DNA of 64,000 nt from assembly GCA_002437905.1 (NCBI GenBank), contig DJRT01000023.1:186001-250000 (forward strand), in the 5' to 3' direction. The notes below the pieces were generated by a model, which did not search any database, had not been told where the DNA came from, and was given only the letters and a program-made list of their open reading frames with translations. A program made the translations under genes and the position numbers. Origin of the DNA: Ruminococcaceae bacterium UBA6353 (GTDB lineage Bacteria; Bacillota; Clostridia; Oscillospirales; Acutalibacteraceae). The number at the start of each line of letters is the position of its first letter. Position 1 is the stretch's first letter. Positions 33,993-42,100 of the stretch are shown here, piece by piece.

Positions 33993-34937
33993 TCAGATAT
34001 CCAGACCCTTGATAACTTCCTTCAGGGTCTCGGCGCTGTGGCGCAGCTTGACGATCTCCTCGTCCGTCAGCGGCACATTCACTTTGCCACGCACGCCGCT
34101 GTCACCAATCATATTGAGGGTGCTCAGGCAGACATCGTCCACACCATACTCTCCATGCATCATGGTGGAGACCGTCATGGTGGTATCAATGCCGCTGAGG
34201 ATGCACTTGCAAATGTGGCACACCGAGACCGAGACCGCATAGAAGGTGGCACCCTTGCGCGCGATCACGCGACCGCCGGATTTACGCACATACTGCTCGA
34301 TCTCGTCAAAATCCAGCTCCGGATTTTTCAGACCGGGGGTGGAGATCAGCTTCTGGCACTCCGCGATGGGCACATTGGAGATATTGGCCACCGACCACGG
34401 AATGAAGGAGGAATCGCCATGCTCACCGAAAACATAGGCGTGCACATTGCTCTGGTTGATATTGTAATACTCGGACAGGCGGGAGCGCAGCCGCGCCGTA
34501 TCCAGGATGGTGCCGGAACCGATGATGCGGTTTTCCGGCACAGAGGAAAACTTATTGAAGGTGTAGGTCAGAATATCCACCGGGTTGCTGACGATCACAT
34601 ACACCGCATTCGGTGCATATTTGGTGATCTCGGGGATGATCTGCTTCGTGATGTTCACATTGGTCTGCGCCAGCTCCAGACGGGTCTGGCCGGGCTTGCG
34701 GGCAATGCCGGAGGTAAGAATGACAATATCGGAATTGACCGCATCGCGGTAGTCGCCGGCGTAGATGGAGCAGGGGCTGCAGAACGGCGTGCCCTGCCGG
34801 ATATCCAGCGCCTCGCCCAGAGCCTTTTCGTTGTTGATGTCGATCATGACGATCTCGGACGCCATGCCCATAACGGTCAGGGTGTACGCGATGGTAGAGC
34901 CGACGCTGCCGGTTCCGATGATGGAGATTTTGTTCAT
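33993..34937 (-). CDS. LDH/MDH-family dehydrogenase, predicted malate dehydrogenase
   Basis: A 314-aa NAD-dependent 2-hydroxyacid dehydrogenase. The Rossmann motif is IGTGSVGSTIAY. Catalytic residues are R86 (TRLEL), R149 and H173 (FGEHGDSS). Overall it looks like an L-lactate dehydrogenase and would be auto-annotated as such. However, the specificity residue just before KPG is Arg80 (IARKPGQTR), the residue that selects dicarboxylates (malate/oxaloacetate), where LDHs have Gln. With fumarase next door, malate dehydrogenase fits better. The ATG has a GGAAGG site. It is the first gene of the operon. Confidence 0.8.
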   Translation of the reverse strand: MNKISIIGTGSVGSTIAYTLTVMGMASEIVMIDINNEKALGEALDIRQGTPFCSPCSIYAGDYRDAVNSDIVILTSGIARKPGQTRLELAQTNVNITKQIIPEITKYAPNAVYVIVSNPVDILTYTFNKFSSVPENRIIGSGTILDTARLRSRLSEYYNINQSNVHAYVFGEHGDSSFIPWSVANISNVPIAECQKLISTPGLKNPELDFDEIEQYVRKSGGRVIARKGATFYAVSVSVCHICKCILSGIDTTMTVSTMMHGEYGVDDVCLSTLNMIGDSGVRGKVNVPLTDEEIVKLRHSAETLKEVIKGLDI

Positions 34938-34978
34938 AATGCACCTTCCTCATTTTTCTTCATGTTTTGACAGTTTGT

Positions 34979-34987
34979 ATTGTAGCA
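34979..34987 (-). promoter_or_regulatory. Probable promoter of the mdh-fumC-hdr-flx-frd operon
   Basis: Extended -10 TGCTACAAT on the minus strand (complement of 34979-34987), 42 nt before the start codon. The -35 region is weak (TTCTCC), which suggests a need for an activator. The dyad at 35018-35048 lies just upstream. Confidence 0.6.
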
Positions 34988-35017
34988 CACTTTTGCGTAC
35001 AGGAGAATTGCCTGTTT

Positions 35018-35048
35018 GGTATATCGGTATTGCAATTATCGATATACC
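35018..35048. promoter_or_regulatory. 31-bp dyad, candidate operator for the operon
   Basis: Perfect 9-bp arms GGTATATCG and CGATATACC (35018-35026, 35040-35048) flank a 13-nt centre containing the palindrome ATTGCAAT on nearly the same axis. It is located just upstream of the -35 position. The protein that binds it is unknown. Confidence 0.5.
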
Positions 35049-35206
35049 GGGGTGCGCATAGGTAAATTCCGTTAATTAGCCGTCGTTGCGCACCCCTTGA
35101 GAATGGGCTCTTGCCCATTCTCCCCGGTCACTGCTATTCTGGGTGCGCATAAGCAAAAGCAACCAAGTAGTCACCGTTGCGCACCCCTTGAGAATGGGCT
35201 CTTGCC
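35049..35206. repeat. Tandem 91-bp REP-like hairpin repeat (two copies, second truncated)
   Basis: Each copy has GGGTGCGCA and TGCGCACCC as arms (35049-35058 with 35087-35096; 35141-35149 with 35178-35186). Each is followed by a hairpin GAGAATGGGC-TCTT-GCCCATTCTC. This second hairpin is complete in copy 1 (35099-35122) but cut after TCTTGCC in copy 2, where the SGNH gene's stop codon begins at 35207. The period is 91 bp. It accounts for most of the 269-nt gap between mdh and the SGNH gene. Confidence 0.8.
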
Positions 35207-35881
35207 TTATTTCTTCAGCAGGGCCCGCAGCGTCGGTTCGATCGCCGCGTAAAAGGTATCGGCAATCTCCTGCATGCCGAGGTCACCGGGGTGGTTGAAC
35301 AGGCCGTGCGTCTCCTCGCGGTTCGGGATATCCCCCAGCGAGATCCAGGTATCACCGCAGGCATCCGAAACCGCTTTCTTGGCCACATCCAGCACCGGAC
35401 GGATATAGAAGCCCTGCGAATGGAATACCGCCGCATGGCCATCCTGCAGCATATCGCGGGTGCGGCGATACATCTGCTCAAACAGCTTGACCTGCGCCGG
35501 ATCGCCATCGCACTTGTCCGCCGGCACATTGGCGCCGAAGAACATGATCACAATATCCGCGCCAAAATCCACCGCACTACGGTACTTCTCCAGCACCTGC
35601 GGCACATCGTACTGCCGCTCAAGATCCGCCACCTGGCAGATACTGTACGCCGCATTGGGGTCCAGCTGCCGGATCTTCTTCATCAGCAGATGCACATAAT
35701 CGTGGTCGATATCGGAAGCGGCCATCCCGCAGTCATTCGTCCAGCCAACCTCCGGCTTCGGCGCGTGCTTGGTGATGGAATTGCCGACAAACAGCACCTT
35801 TACGCCGCTGCCGTCAAAGCGGTAGACCGAGCGGTCGTTCTGGTGCTCCGACGGAATGATGTTCTCCTGCAGATTTTTCAT
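35207..35881 (-). CDS. SGNH/GDSL-family hydrolase
   Basis: A 224-aa protein with the SGNH blocks: FVGNSIT (catalytic Ser35, GNS in place of GDS), NDCGMAAS (Gly52), FFGAN (Asn118) and FNHPGDLGM (His197, block V). No signal peptide is visible, so an intracellular esterase or deacetylase is likely. The open frame continues upstream to 36139 but lacks sense there. The ATG at 35881 has GGAGGG. It has its own promoter and no partner gene. Confidence 0.82.
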   Translation of the reverse strand: MKNLQENIIPSEHQNDRSVYRFDGSGVKVLFVGNSITKHAPKPEVGWTNDCGMAASDIDHDYVHLLMKKIRQLDPNAAYSICQVADLERQYDVPQVLEKYRSAVDFGADIVIMFFGANVPADKCDGDPAQVKLFEQMYRRTRDMLQDGHAAVFHSQGFYIRPVLDVAKKAVSDACGDTWISLGDIPNREETHGLFNHPGDLGMQEIADTFYAAIEPTLRALLKK

Positions 35882-35978
35882 ATATATCCCTCCGTAAAAT
35901 ATGCGTGGAGCCGACCGGAGCAGACGGCCGTGTGTTCCTGAACGGCAGACAGCCCCACTTCCCCACTGTATCGGGCCG

Positions 35979-36007
35979 ATTATACCACTATTTGACGAAA
36001 AAAGCAA
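35979..36007 (-). promoter_or_regulatory. Promoter of the SGNH hydrolase gene
   Basis: TTGCTT (complement of 36002-36007), a 17-nt spacer ending in TGG, then TATAAT (complement of 35979-35984). Confidence 0.75.
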
Positions 36008-36097
36008 GCATGCGCGCCTTTTCGCGCCATTTTTCCGGCAGTTTCCAGCTGTTTTCCGACCCACATACCGGAATTTCCGTGCGCCGTATTTGGGGGA

Positions 36098-36126
36098 TTG
36101 CTTTTTCGCGGCAAATGCGGTAATAT
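36098..36126 (+). promoter_or_regulatory. Promoter of the carboxypeptidase gene
   Basis: TTGCTT (36098-36103), a 17-nt spacer, then TAATAT (36121-36126), 40 nt before the ATG, with a GGAGG ribosome site. Confidence 0.7.
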
Positions 36127-36166
36127 AGACAGGTAACAATATAAATGAGGAAGTGCGGAGGATACC

Positions 36167-37156
36167 ATGGGAGATACAGTTCGTCTGGGGCGGCGGGCGC
36201 GGCGCAAACGGCCGGTGCTGCCGCTGATACTGGCGGCAATTGCCGCCCTGCTGGTGGCCGTGGGCAGTGTTGCCCTGGCGCTGCGCAGCCGGCTGCCGGA
36301 CAGCAGCGGCACACCAGCCTCGTCAGCCGTGCAGCCGGCGCCGAGCAAGACACTGCCGCAGAGCTTTATTGATCGCAATACCGCCTCGGAATACATCATG
36401 CTGGAGAATGTGACCACCGGGCAGGTGCTGTACAGCAAGAATGCCGAGACCAAATGCTACCCGGCCAGTCTGACCAAGCTGATGACTGCCATCGTGGCGT
36501 GCGAAAACCTCTCGGCGGACACCGCCATCACTGTGGGGGATGAGATCCGTCTGATCGACCCCGAATCCAGCCGCGCCTACCTGACCGTCGGCTCCCGCCT
36601 GACCACGGAACAGCTGATCGAGGCCATGCTGCTGCCCTCCGGCAATGACGCCGCCTATGCGCTGGCAGCGGCTGCCGGCCGCCGCATCGCCAACAACGAT
36701 TCTCTCGGCAATGTGGATGCCATCCGCCTGTTCTGCACCAAGATGAACGAGAAGGCACAGGCGCTCGGCTGCACCGGCACCCATTTCTCCAATCCGGACG
36801 GTATCCACGCCGAGGATCATTACACCACCGCCGCCGATATGCTGAAGATCGCCACCTATGCCCTGCAGCAGGACATCATCGCCCGCACCGTCTGCCAGCC
36901 GCAGGTAACCGTGACCATGCTCTCCGGGCAGACCGTCACCTGGAAAAATTCCAACAAGCTGGTGCGGGAGGACAACGCCTTCACCTACGCCGGCGCAACG
37001 GGGCTCAAGACCGGCTCCACCAATGAGGCCGGCTACTGCCTGATCGCCTCCGCCACGCGGGACGGACAAACCTCCATTGCCGTGGTGATGGGTGCCAAGC
37101 AGGAATCCAACCGCTGGGAAGATGCCAGCGGCCTGCTGGACATCAGCTTCCAGTAA
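36167..37156 (+). CDS. Serine-type D-Ala-D-Ala carboxypeptidase (DacF-like, S11 family)
   Basis: A 329-aa protein with an N-terminal membrane anchor (about 16-39) and a short Ser/Pro-rich linker. The peptidase S11 domain has the complete catalytic set S101-x-x-K104 (ASLTKLM), S158-G-N160 (PSGNDAA) and K281-T-G283 (LKTGSTNEAG). It trims the terminal D-Ala from peptidoglycan stem peptides outside the membrane. It is shorter than DacA, lacking the C-terminal amphipathic anchor domain, which fits with N-terminal anchoring. It is monocistronic, with its own promoter and a perfect terminator. Confidence 0.92.
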   Translation: MGDTVRLGRRARRKRPVLPLILAAIAALLVAVGSVALALRSRLPDSSGTPASSAVQPAPSKTLPQSFIDRNTASEYIMLENVTTGQVLYSKNAETKCYPASLTKLMTAIVACENLSADTAITVGDEIRLIDPESSRAYLTVGSRLTTEQLIEAMLLPSGNDAAYALAAAAGRRIANNDSLGNVDAIRLFCTKMNEKAQALGCTGTHFSNPDGIHAEDHYTTAADMLKIATYALQQDIIARTVCQPQVTVTMLSGQTVTWKNSNKLVREDNAFTYAGATGLKTGSTNEAGYCLIASATRDGQTSIAVVMGAKQESNRWEDASGLLDISFQ

Positions 37157-37161
37157 AGCAT

Positions 37162-37199
37162 AAAAGCAGGGACAGCCGATCGGCTGTCCCTGCTTTTTT
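37162..37199. terminator. Bidirectional terminator after the carboxypeptidase
   Basis: A long perfect hairpin (AAAAGCAGGGACAGCC, GATC loop, mirrored arm) with flanking A- and T-runs, so it works for both converging genes. Confidence 0.92.
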
Positions 37200-37681
37200 C
37201 AATGTCCGCGTAAATCCAGATCCAACCAGCTGCGCATGGGATAATCGTAGCTGCTCCCGAGGGAGTACACGGTATAATACCCCTCATCGCCGACCGGCTG
37301 GCGGTATCCCATACCACCATACTCGAATGGTTCCACCCGCTGCCCGTGCTGGGTCGTCACCAGGCAGTGATCCCAGTTCTCCCCGGCGTAGGCCGCATAG
37401 TAGTCCTGCAGTTCAGCCAGGGACAGCGTGCTTTGTATCAGAATAGCCGCCTGGTATTCCATTCCATTGCCGTTGCCATTGATCTTTCCGGCCACGGAGA
37501 CAGAATCCACCAGCTGCGTATCCGCCGGCAGCGGAATTGATTTCAGGTGTTTTTCCAAGCCATACGCAATGCCGTTGTTGATGATCGGAATACCGACAGC
37601 CACGGCCAGCAGAAAGGCCGCCAGCAGCACCATCAGCAGCCGGATGACCCGACGGCATACGGTTTTTGTACGCTGATTCAT
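37199..37681 (-). CDS. Hypothetical membrane-anchored protein
   Basis: A 160-aa protein I do not recognise. It has a basic N-terminus followed by one membrane segment (about 14-35, LLMVLLAAFLLAVAVGIPII), then an extracytoplasmic domain with SLAELQDYYAAYAGENWDHC and a Tyr/Gly-rich end. The start is the ATG at 37681 with only a weak GGTGA site. It has its own promoter and lies divergent from a lipoprotein gene. Function is unknown. Confidence 0.65.
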   Translation of the reverse strand: MNQRTKTVCRRVIRLLMVLLAAFLLAVAVGIPIINNGIAYGLEKHLKSIPLPADTQLVDSVSVAGKINGNGNGMEYQAAILIQSTLSLAELQDYYAAYAGENWDHCLVTTQHGQRVEPFEYGGMGYRQPVGDEGYYTVYSLGSSYDYPMRSWLDLDLRGH

Positions 37682-37712
37682 TGTTTCACCACTTTTGCCT
37701 GAATTTTTCCTT

Positions 37713-37741
37713 ATTTTAGCATTTTCTGTGCTGGAATGCAA
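37713..37741 (-). promoter_or_regulatory. Promoter of the hypothetical membrane protein
   Basis: TTGCAT (complement of 37736-37741), a 17-nt spacer ending in TGC, then TAAAAT (complement of 37713-37718). Confidence 0.65.
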
Positions 37742-37781
37742 GCGCCGGGCACATCAGGCGGCCGTATCCGACGCATTTTTC

Positions 37782-37810
37782 TTGCAAAATATGGATATAT
37801 GTGCTATGAT
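37782..37810 (+). promoter_or_regulatory. Promoter of the lipoprotein gene
   Basis: TTGCAA (37782-37787), a 17-nt spacer ending in TGC, then TATGAT (37805-37810). A GC-rich hairpin lies in the leader before the AAAAGGAGA site. Confidence 0.65.
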
Positions 37811-37868
37811 GCCCCCAGCGGCCCGGCGGCGCCGCCGCCAAAAGCACCGCGAAAAGGAGAGAATACCG

Positions 37869-38459
37869 ATGAAACGCCTGTTGGCTTTAACGCTGTTGCT
37901 GATCATGTGCCTGTGTGCCTGCGGCAAGAGCCACACCGCCCTGATGAAGACCGGCTCCACGCCCGTCTCCGATGAGGTTCTGGTTCCGGCTCCCACCGTT
38001 AAACAGCTCAGCAATCTCTTTAATGAAAATCTCTACTGCATGAACCGGCTGCTCACGCTGGGCAGCCTGCCCACCGGCAGCACCCCCATCCAGGGGGATC
38101 ATGTGTACCCGGTGGAGAGCGACCGCTTTCAGACCTATGCCCAGCTGAAGGAGTATCTGCACACCGTGTACACGGCCGAGGCCACCGAGCTGCTGCTGGA
38201 TAATAACGGCATGCCGGTCTACCTGGATGTGGACGGCAAGCTGTGCGTGGACACCTACCATGTCGGCGGCAAGGGCTATTTTGTGGACTGGACCGGCTAC
38301 AAGCTGACCATTGCCGATGTGCAGGGCAGCACCTGCCACTTTACGGTCTCCGGTACCCTGACTGAGCCAGCTGACGAGCCGACACCGGAGCCATACACCG
38401 CCAACGGCACCGCCGTATACGAGGACGGGCGCTGGGTACTGACCGGAATGGTCAGCTGA
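37869..38459 (+). CDS. Lipoprotein, possibly IseA-type DL-endopeptidase inhibitor-like
   Basis: A 196-aa protein with a lipoprotein signal peptide (MKRLLALTLLLIMCLCACGK; lipobox LCAC, lipidated Cys18). The mature part (residues about 45-190) has a two-part fold ending in a beta-rich domain. I think it resembles the IseA/YoeB family that inhibits cell-wall endopeptidases, but only weakly. The neighbouring wall carboxypeptidase makes an envelope role plausible. The start at 37869 has AAAAGGAGA. It is followed 31 nt later by an acetyltransferase gene. Confidence 0.65.
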   Translation: MKRLLALTLLLIMCLCACGKSHTALMKTGSTPVSDEVLVPAPTVKQLSNLFNENLYCMNRLLTLGSLPTGSTPIQGDHVYPVESDRFQTYAQLKEYLHTVYTAEATELLLDNNGMPVYLDVDGKLCVDTYHVGGKGYFVDWTGYKLTIADVQGSTCHFTVSGTLTEPADEPTPEPYTANGTAVYEDGRWVLTGMVS

Positions 38460-38490
38460 GCGGGCCGGAAGAAGATAAGGAGATATCGCC

Positions 38491-39105
38491 ATGGATATGA
38501 AAGAACGGATGCACACCGGCGAGCTGTATCTGCCGGAGGATGACGCGATCATGGCCGAGCAGACCCGCTGCCTTGACCGGCTGTACGAATACAATGCCAC
38601 CCGCCCCACCGAGGGGAAACGGCGGCAGGCACTGCTGCAGGAGCTGTTTGCCGAGGTGGGCGATGGCTGCTATATTGAGCCGCCGTTTTATGCCAACTGG
38701 GGCGGCCGGCATGTGCATCTTGGCCAGCATGTCTACTGCAATTTCGGCGTTACGATGGTGGACGATACCCACATCTATATCGGGGACGGTACCATGCTTG
38801 GCCCCCATGTGACCATCGCCACCGCCGGGCACCCCATCCTCCCCGCCCTGCGGGAGCAGGCCTACCAGTACAATATCCCGGTGCACATCGGGAAAAACTG
38901 CTGGCTGGGCGCCGGGGTGATCGTGCTGCCGGGCGTACACATCGGGGATAATACCGTTGTCGGCGCCGGCAGCGTCGTCACCAGGGATCTGCCGGCCGAT
39001 GTGGTCGCCGTCGGCAATCCCTGCCGGGTGCTGCGCCCGATCAATGAGCACGACCGCGAATACTATTTCCGGCAGCAGCGCATCCCGGAGGAACTGATAA
39101 AATAA
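38491..39105 (+). CDS. Sugar O-acetyltransferase (maltose/galactoside acetyltransferase family)
   Basis: A 204-aa left-handed beta-helix acetyltransferase. The Mac domain is at the N-terminus (MKERMHTGELYLPED...LYEYNATRP). Hexapeptide turns follow (HVHLGQHVYCNFGVTMVDD, HIYIGDGTMLGPHVTI), with catalytic His114 in ATAGHP and NCWLGAGVIVLPGVHIG near the end. It acetylates sugars with acetyl-CoA and works as a trimer. It is cotranscribed with the lipoprotein gene, AAGGAG before the ATG, and ends at a strong terminator. Confidence 0.93.
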   Translation: MDMKERMHTGELYLPEDDAIMAEQTRCLDRLYEYNATRPTEGKRRQALLQELFAEVGDGCYIEPPFYANWGGRHVHLGQHVYCNFGVTMVDDTHIYIGDGTMLGPHVTIATAGHPILPALREQAYQYNIPVHIGKNCWLGAGVIVLPGVHIGDNTVVGAGSVVTRDLPADVVAVGNPCRVLRPINEHDREYYFRQQRIPEELIK

Positions 39106-39141
39106 GCGGAACTCCCCCGGCAGAACCGGGGGATGCACAAT

Positions 39142-39182
39142 AACAGCGCCGCCGCAGGCTTTCAGCCTGCGGCGGCGCTGTT
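39142..39182. terminator. Bidirectional terminator after the acetyltransferase
   Basis: A perfect 18-bp stem (39142-39159 with 39165-39182), then GCTTT. It separates convergent genes. A smaller hairpin CCCCCGG/CCGGGGG lies just before it. Confidence 0.85.
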
Positions 39183-39185
39183 GCT

Positions 39186-42100
39186 TTATCCAACGGTGAT
39201 CGGCGCAGCCGGCGTTTCTTCCGCCGGTGCCGGTGCGGCCGGCATGTTCTCCTTGGCCACCGCCAGCATCAGCTTAATGCGGTTCAGCTGGTTCACCTCG
39301 CTGGCGCCGGGGTCATAGTCCACCGCCGCAATATTGGCCTGCGGATACGCCTTTTTCAGCGCCTTGATGACCCCCTTGCCGGTGATGTGGTTGGGCAGGC
39401 AGGCAAACGGCTGGATACACACGATGTTTGGTACATCCTCATGCAGCAGCTCCACCATCTCGCCGCACAGGAACCAGCCCTCTCCGTACTGGTTGCCGAT
39501 GGAGAGGAACGGGCGGGCACAATCGGCGATCTCGTCGATCGTGGAGGGCGGCGTAAAGCGCCGGCTGTGCCGCAGTGCTTCCAAAGCCGGGCGTCGCAGC
39601 ACATCCAGCACATCCACCCCCAGCCGGGAAACCGCCGCACCCCACCAGGAGGCGCCGAGTGCCTCATGCTTAAATTGGGCATTGTAAGCAAACATGGAAA
39701 TAAAATCGAGGAAATCCGGAACCACCGCCTCGGCGCCCTCCCGCTCCAGCAGCTCCACCAGATGATTATTGGCCAGCGGCATGTATTTCACCAGCACCTC
39801 GCCAACAATGCCCACCCGCGGCTTGCGCAGTGCCTCGTTGATCGGCAGGGTGTCAAAGTCCCGCACGATCCCCTCGCAGATTTGCCGGTTGGAATACCGC
39901 TTTTCTGTACCAAGGGCCGTGTTGATGCAGATCTCCCGCCACTTACGGTGCAGCGCATCCGCTGCACCGGGCTCCTGCTCGTATGGCCGCACCCGGTAGA
40001 GGCAGCGCATCAGCAGATCACCCCAGATCACCGCCCGCAGGCCAGCCTTCAGCATTGGCACCGTCAGGTGGAAGCCGCTGTTTTTCTCCAGCCCGCCGGC
40101 ATTCAGCGAGATGACCGGAATGTGCGGATACCCCGCCTTATCCAGTGCCCGCCGGATGAAACCAACATAGTTGCTGGCGCGGCAGCAGCCGCCGGTCTGC
40201 GTCATGATCAGTGCCAGCCGGTCGGTATCATACCGGCCGGAAAGCACCGCCTCCATCATCTGCCCCACGGTGATAATGGAAGGGTAGCAGGCATCGTTAT
40301 TGACATACTTCAGCCCCATATCCACCGCTTTTTTGGTGGCGTTATTCAGCATCTCCACCCGGTAGCCATAGCGGCGGAATACCGGCTCCACCAGATCAAA
40401 GTGGATCGGGCTCATCTGCGGGGCAAGGATGGTATAGCCCTCGCGGAACATCTCTTTCGTAAATTCGGTACGGTGGTATGCATAGGCCGGCGGCGGGGTG
40501 CCGACCGGCTTCTGGCTGTTCATGGCCGCCAGCAGGCTGCGGATGCGGATACGCGCCGCGCCGAGGTTGTTCACCTCGTCAATTTTCAGCACCGTATACA
40601 GCCGTCCGGCGCCCTCCAGAATTTCGCACACCTGGTCGGTGGTCACCGCATCCAGCCCGCAGCCAAAGGAATTCAGCTGCACCAGCTCCAGATCGCTGCG
40701 GGTACGCACATACTCTGCAGCATTGTACAGCCGGGCGTGGTAGGTCCACTGATCCAGCACCCGCAGCGGCCGGTCATCGGCCGCCACCGGCGGCAGGCTG
40801 TCCTCCGTCAGTACATGCAGGCCGTAGGAGGCGATCATCTCCGGGATTCCGTGGTTAATCTCCGGGTCGATGTGGTAGGGACGGCCGGCCAGCACAATAC
40901 CGCGCTCGCCAAGATCGTGCATACGCCTGAGCACCCGCTCCCCCTCGGCCCGGATATCCGCCTTGGCCTGCCGCTGCTCTGCCCATGCCAGCTGCGCAGC
41001 ACGGCGCACCTCCTGCGCCGGGATGCCCCAGCTTTCCAGGCACACCTGCTCCAGGCGGCGGGTCACAGTCGCCTCATCAGTGAAGGCCATAAACGGGTGG
41101 ATATACCGCACGCGGCCGTCCGCCACATCCTCCACATTGTTGCGGATATTTTCCGGATAGCCGATCACCATCGGGCAGTTGAAATGATTGCGGGCACAGG
41201 CGGTCTCCTGATATTCATAGAACACGCTTGGGTGGAAAATGGTCTCTATCCCGCTGTTGATCAGCCACTGCACATGGCCGTGCGCCAGCTTGGCCGGGTA
41301 GCATTCCGATTCGGAGGGGATGGAGTCCATGCCCAGCTGGTACAGCTTCGGCGAAGAAAAGGGCGAGAGCACCGTGCGAAAACCGAGCGCGCGGAAGAAG
41401 GTTGCCCAGAAAGGATAATTCTCATAGATGTTCAGCACCCGTGGGATGCCGATGACCCCGCGCGGTGCCTGCTCCGGCGGCAGCGGCTCATACCCGAACA
41501 GGCGCTGCCGCTTGTATTCCACCAGATTTTCGCCCTTCTTGCCGCCGTTGCCGCCCACCTTCTTTTCGCAGCGGTTGCCGGTAATATACCGCCGTCCGCC
41601 GGAGAAGGTATTGATGGTCAGCAGGCAGTTGTTCTCACACCCGCCGCAGCGCGCGGTGGTGCTGTGATACTGCAGGGCGCGGATGTCGGCAAAGGAAAGG
41701 GTCGTCGTCTGCGCCCCGGCAGGCCGCTGCGCATAGCGTTCGCGGGCGATCAGCGCCGCCCCGAAGGCCCCCATCAGGCCACAGATGTCCGGACAGGTCA
41801 CCTGGGCACCGGCAATCTTTTCCAGCGCCCGCAGCACGGCCTTATTATAGAAGGTGCCGCCCTGCACCACGATGTGGCTGCCCAGCTCCCGTGCATCCGC
41901 CAGCTTGATGACCTTATACAGTGCATTTTTGATCACCGAATAGGCCAACCCGGCCGAAATATCCGGCACAGTGGCGCCTTCCTTCTGCGCCTGCTTCACA
42001 TTGGAATTCATAAACACAGTGCAGCGGGTGCCAAGGTCCACCGGCGCCGTGGCGGTGACGGCCGCGGCCGCAAAATTCTCCGCCGTAAGCCCCAGCGAAG

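Noticed and set aside
33993..34937. Straight annotation as L-lactate dehydrogenase
   Set aside because: Arg80 at the substrate-selecting position and the operon context favour malate, though the fold is LDH-like; assay needed.
35049..35206. CRISPR-like repeat array
   Set aside because: Only two units, a 91-bp period, no short spacers and no cas genes.
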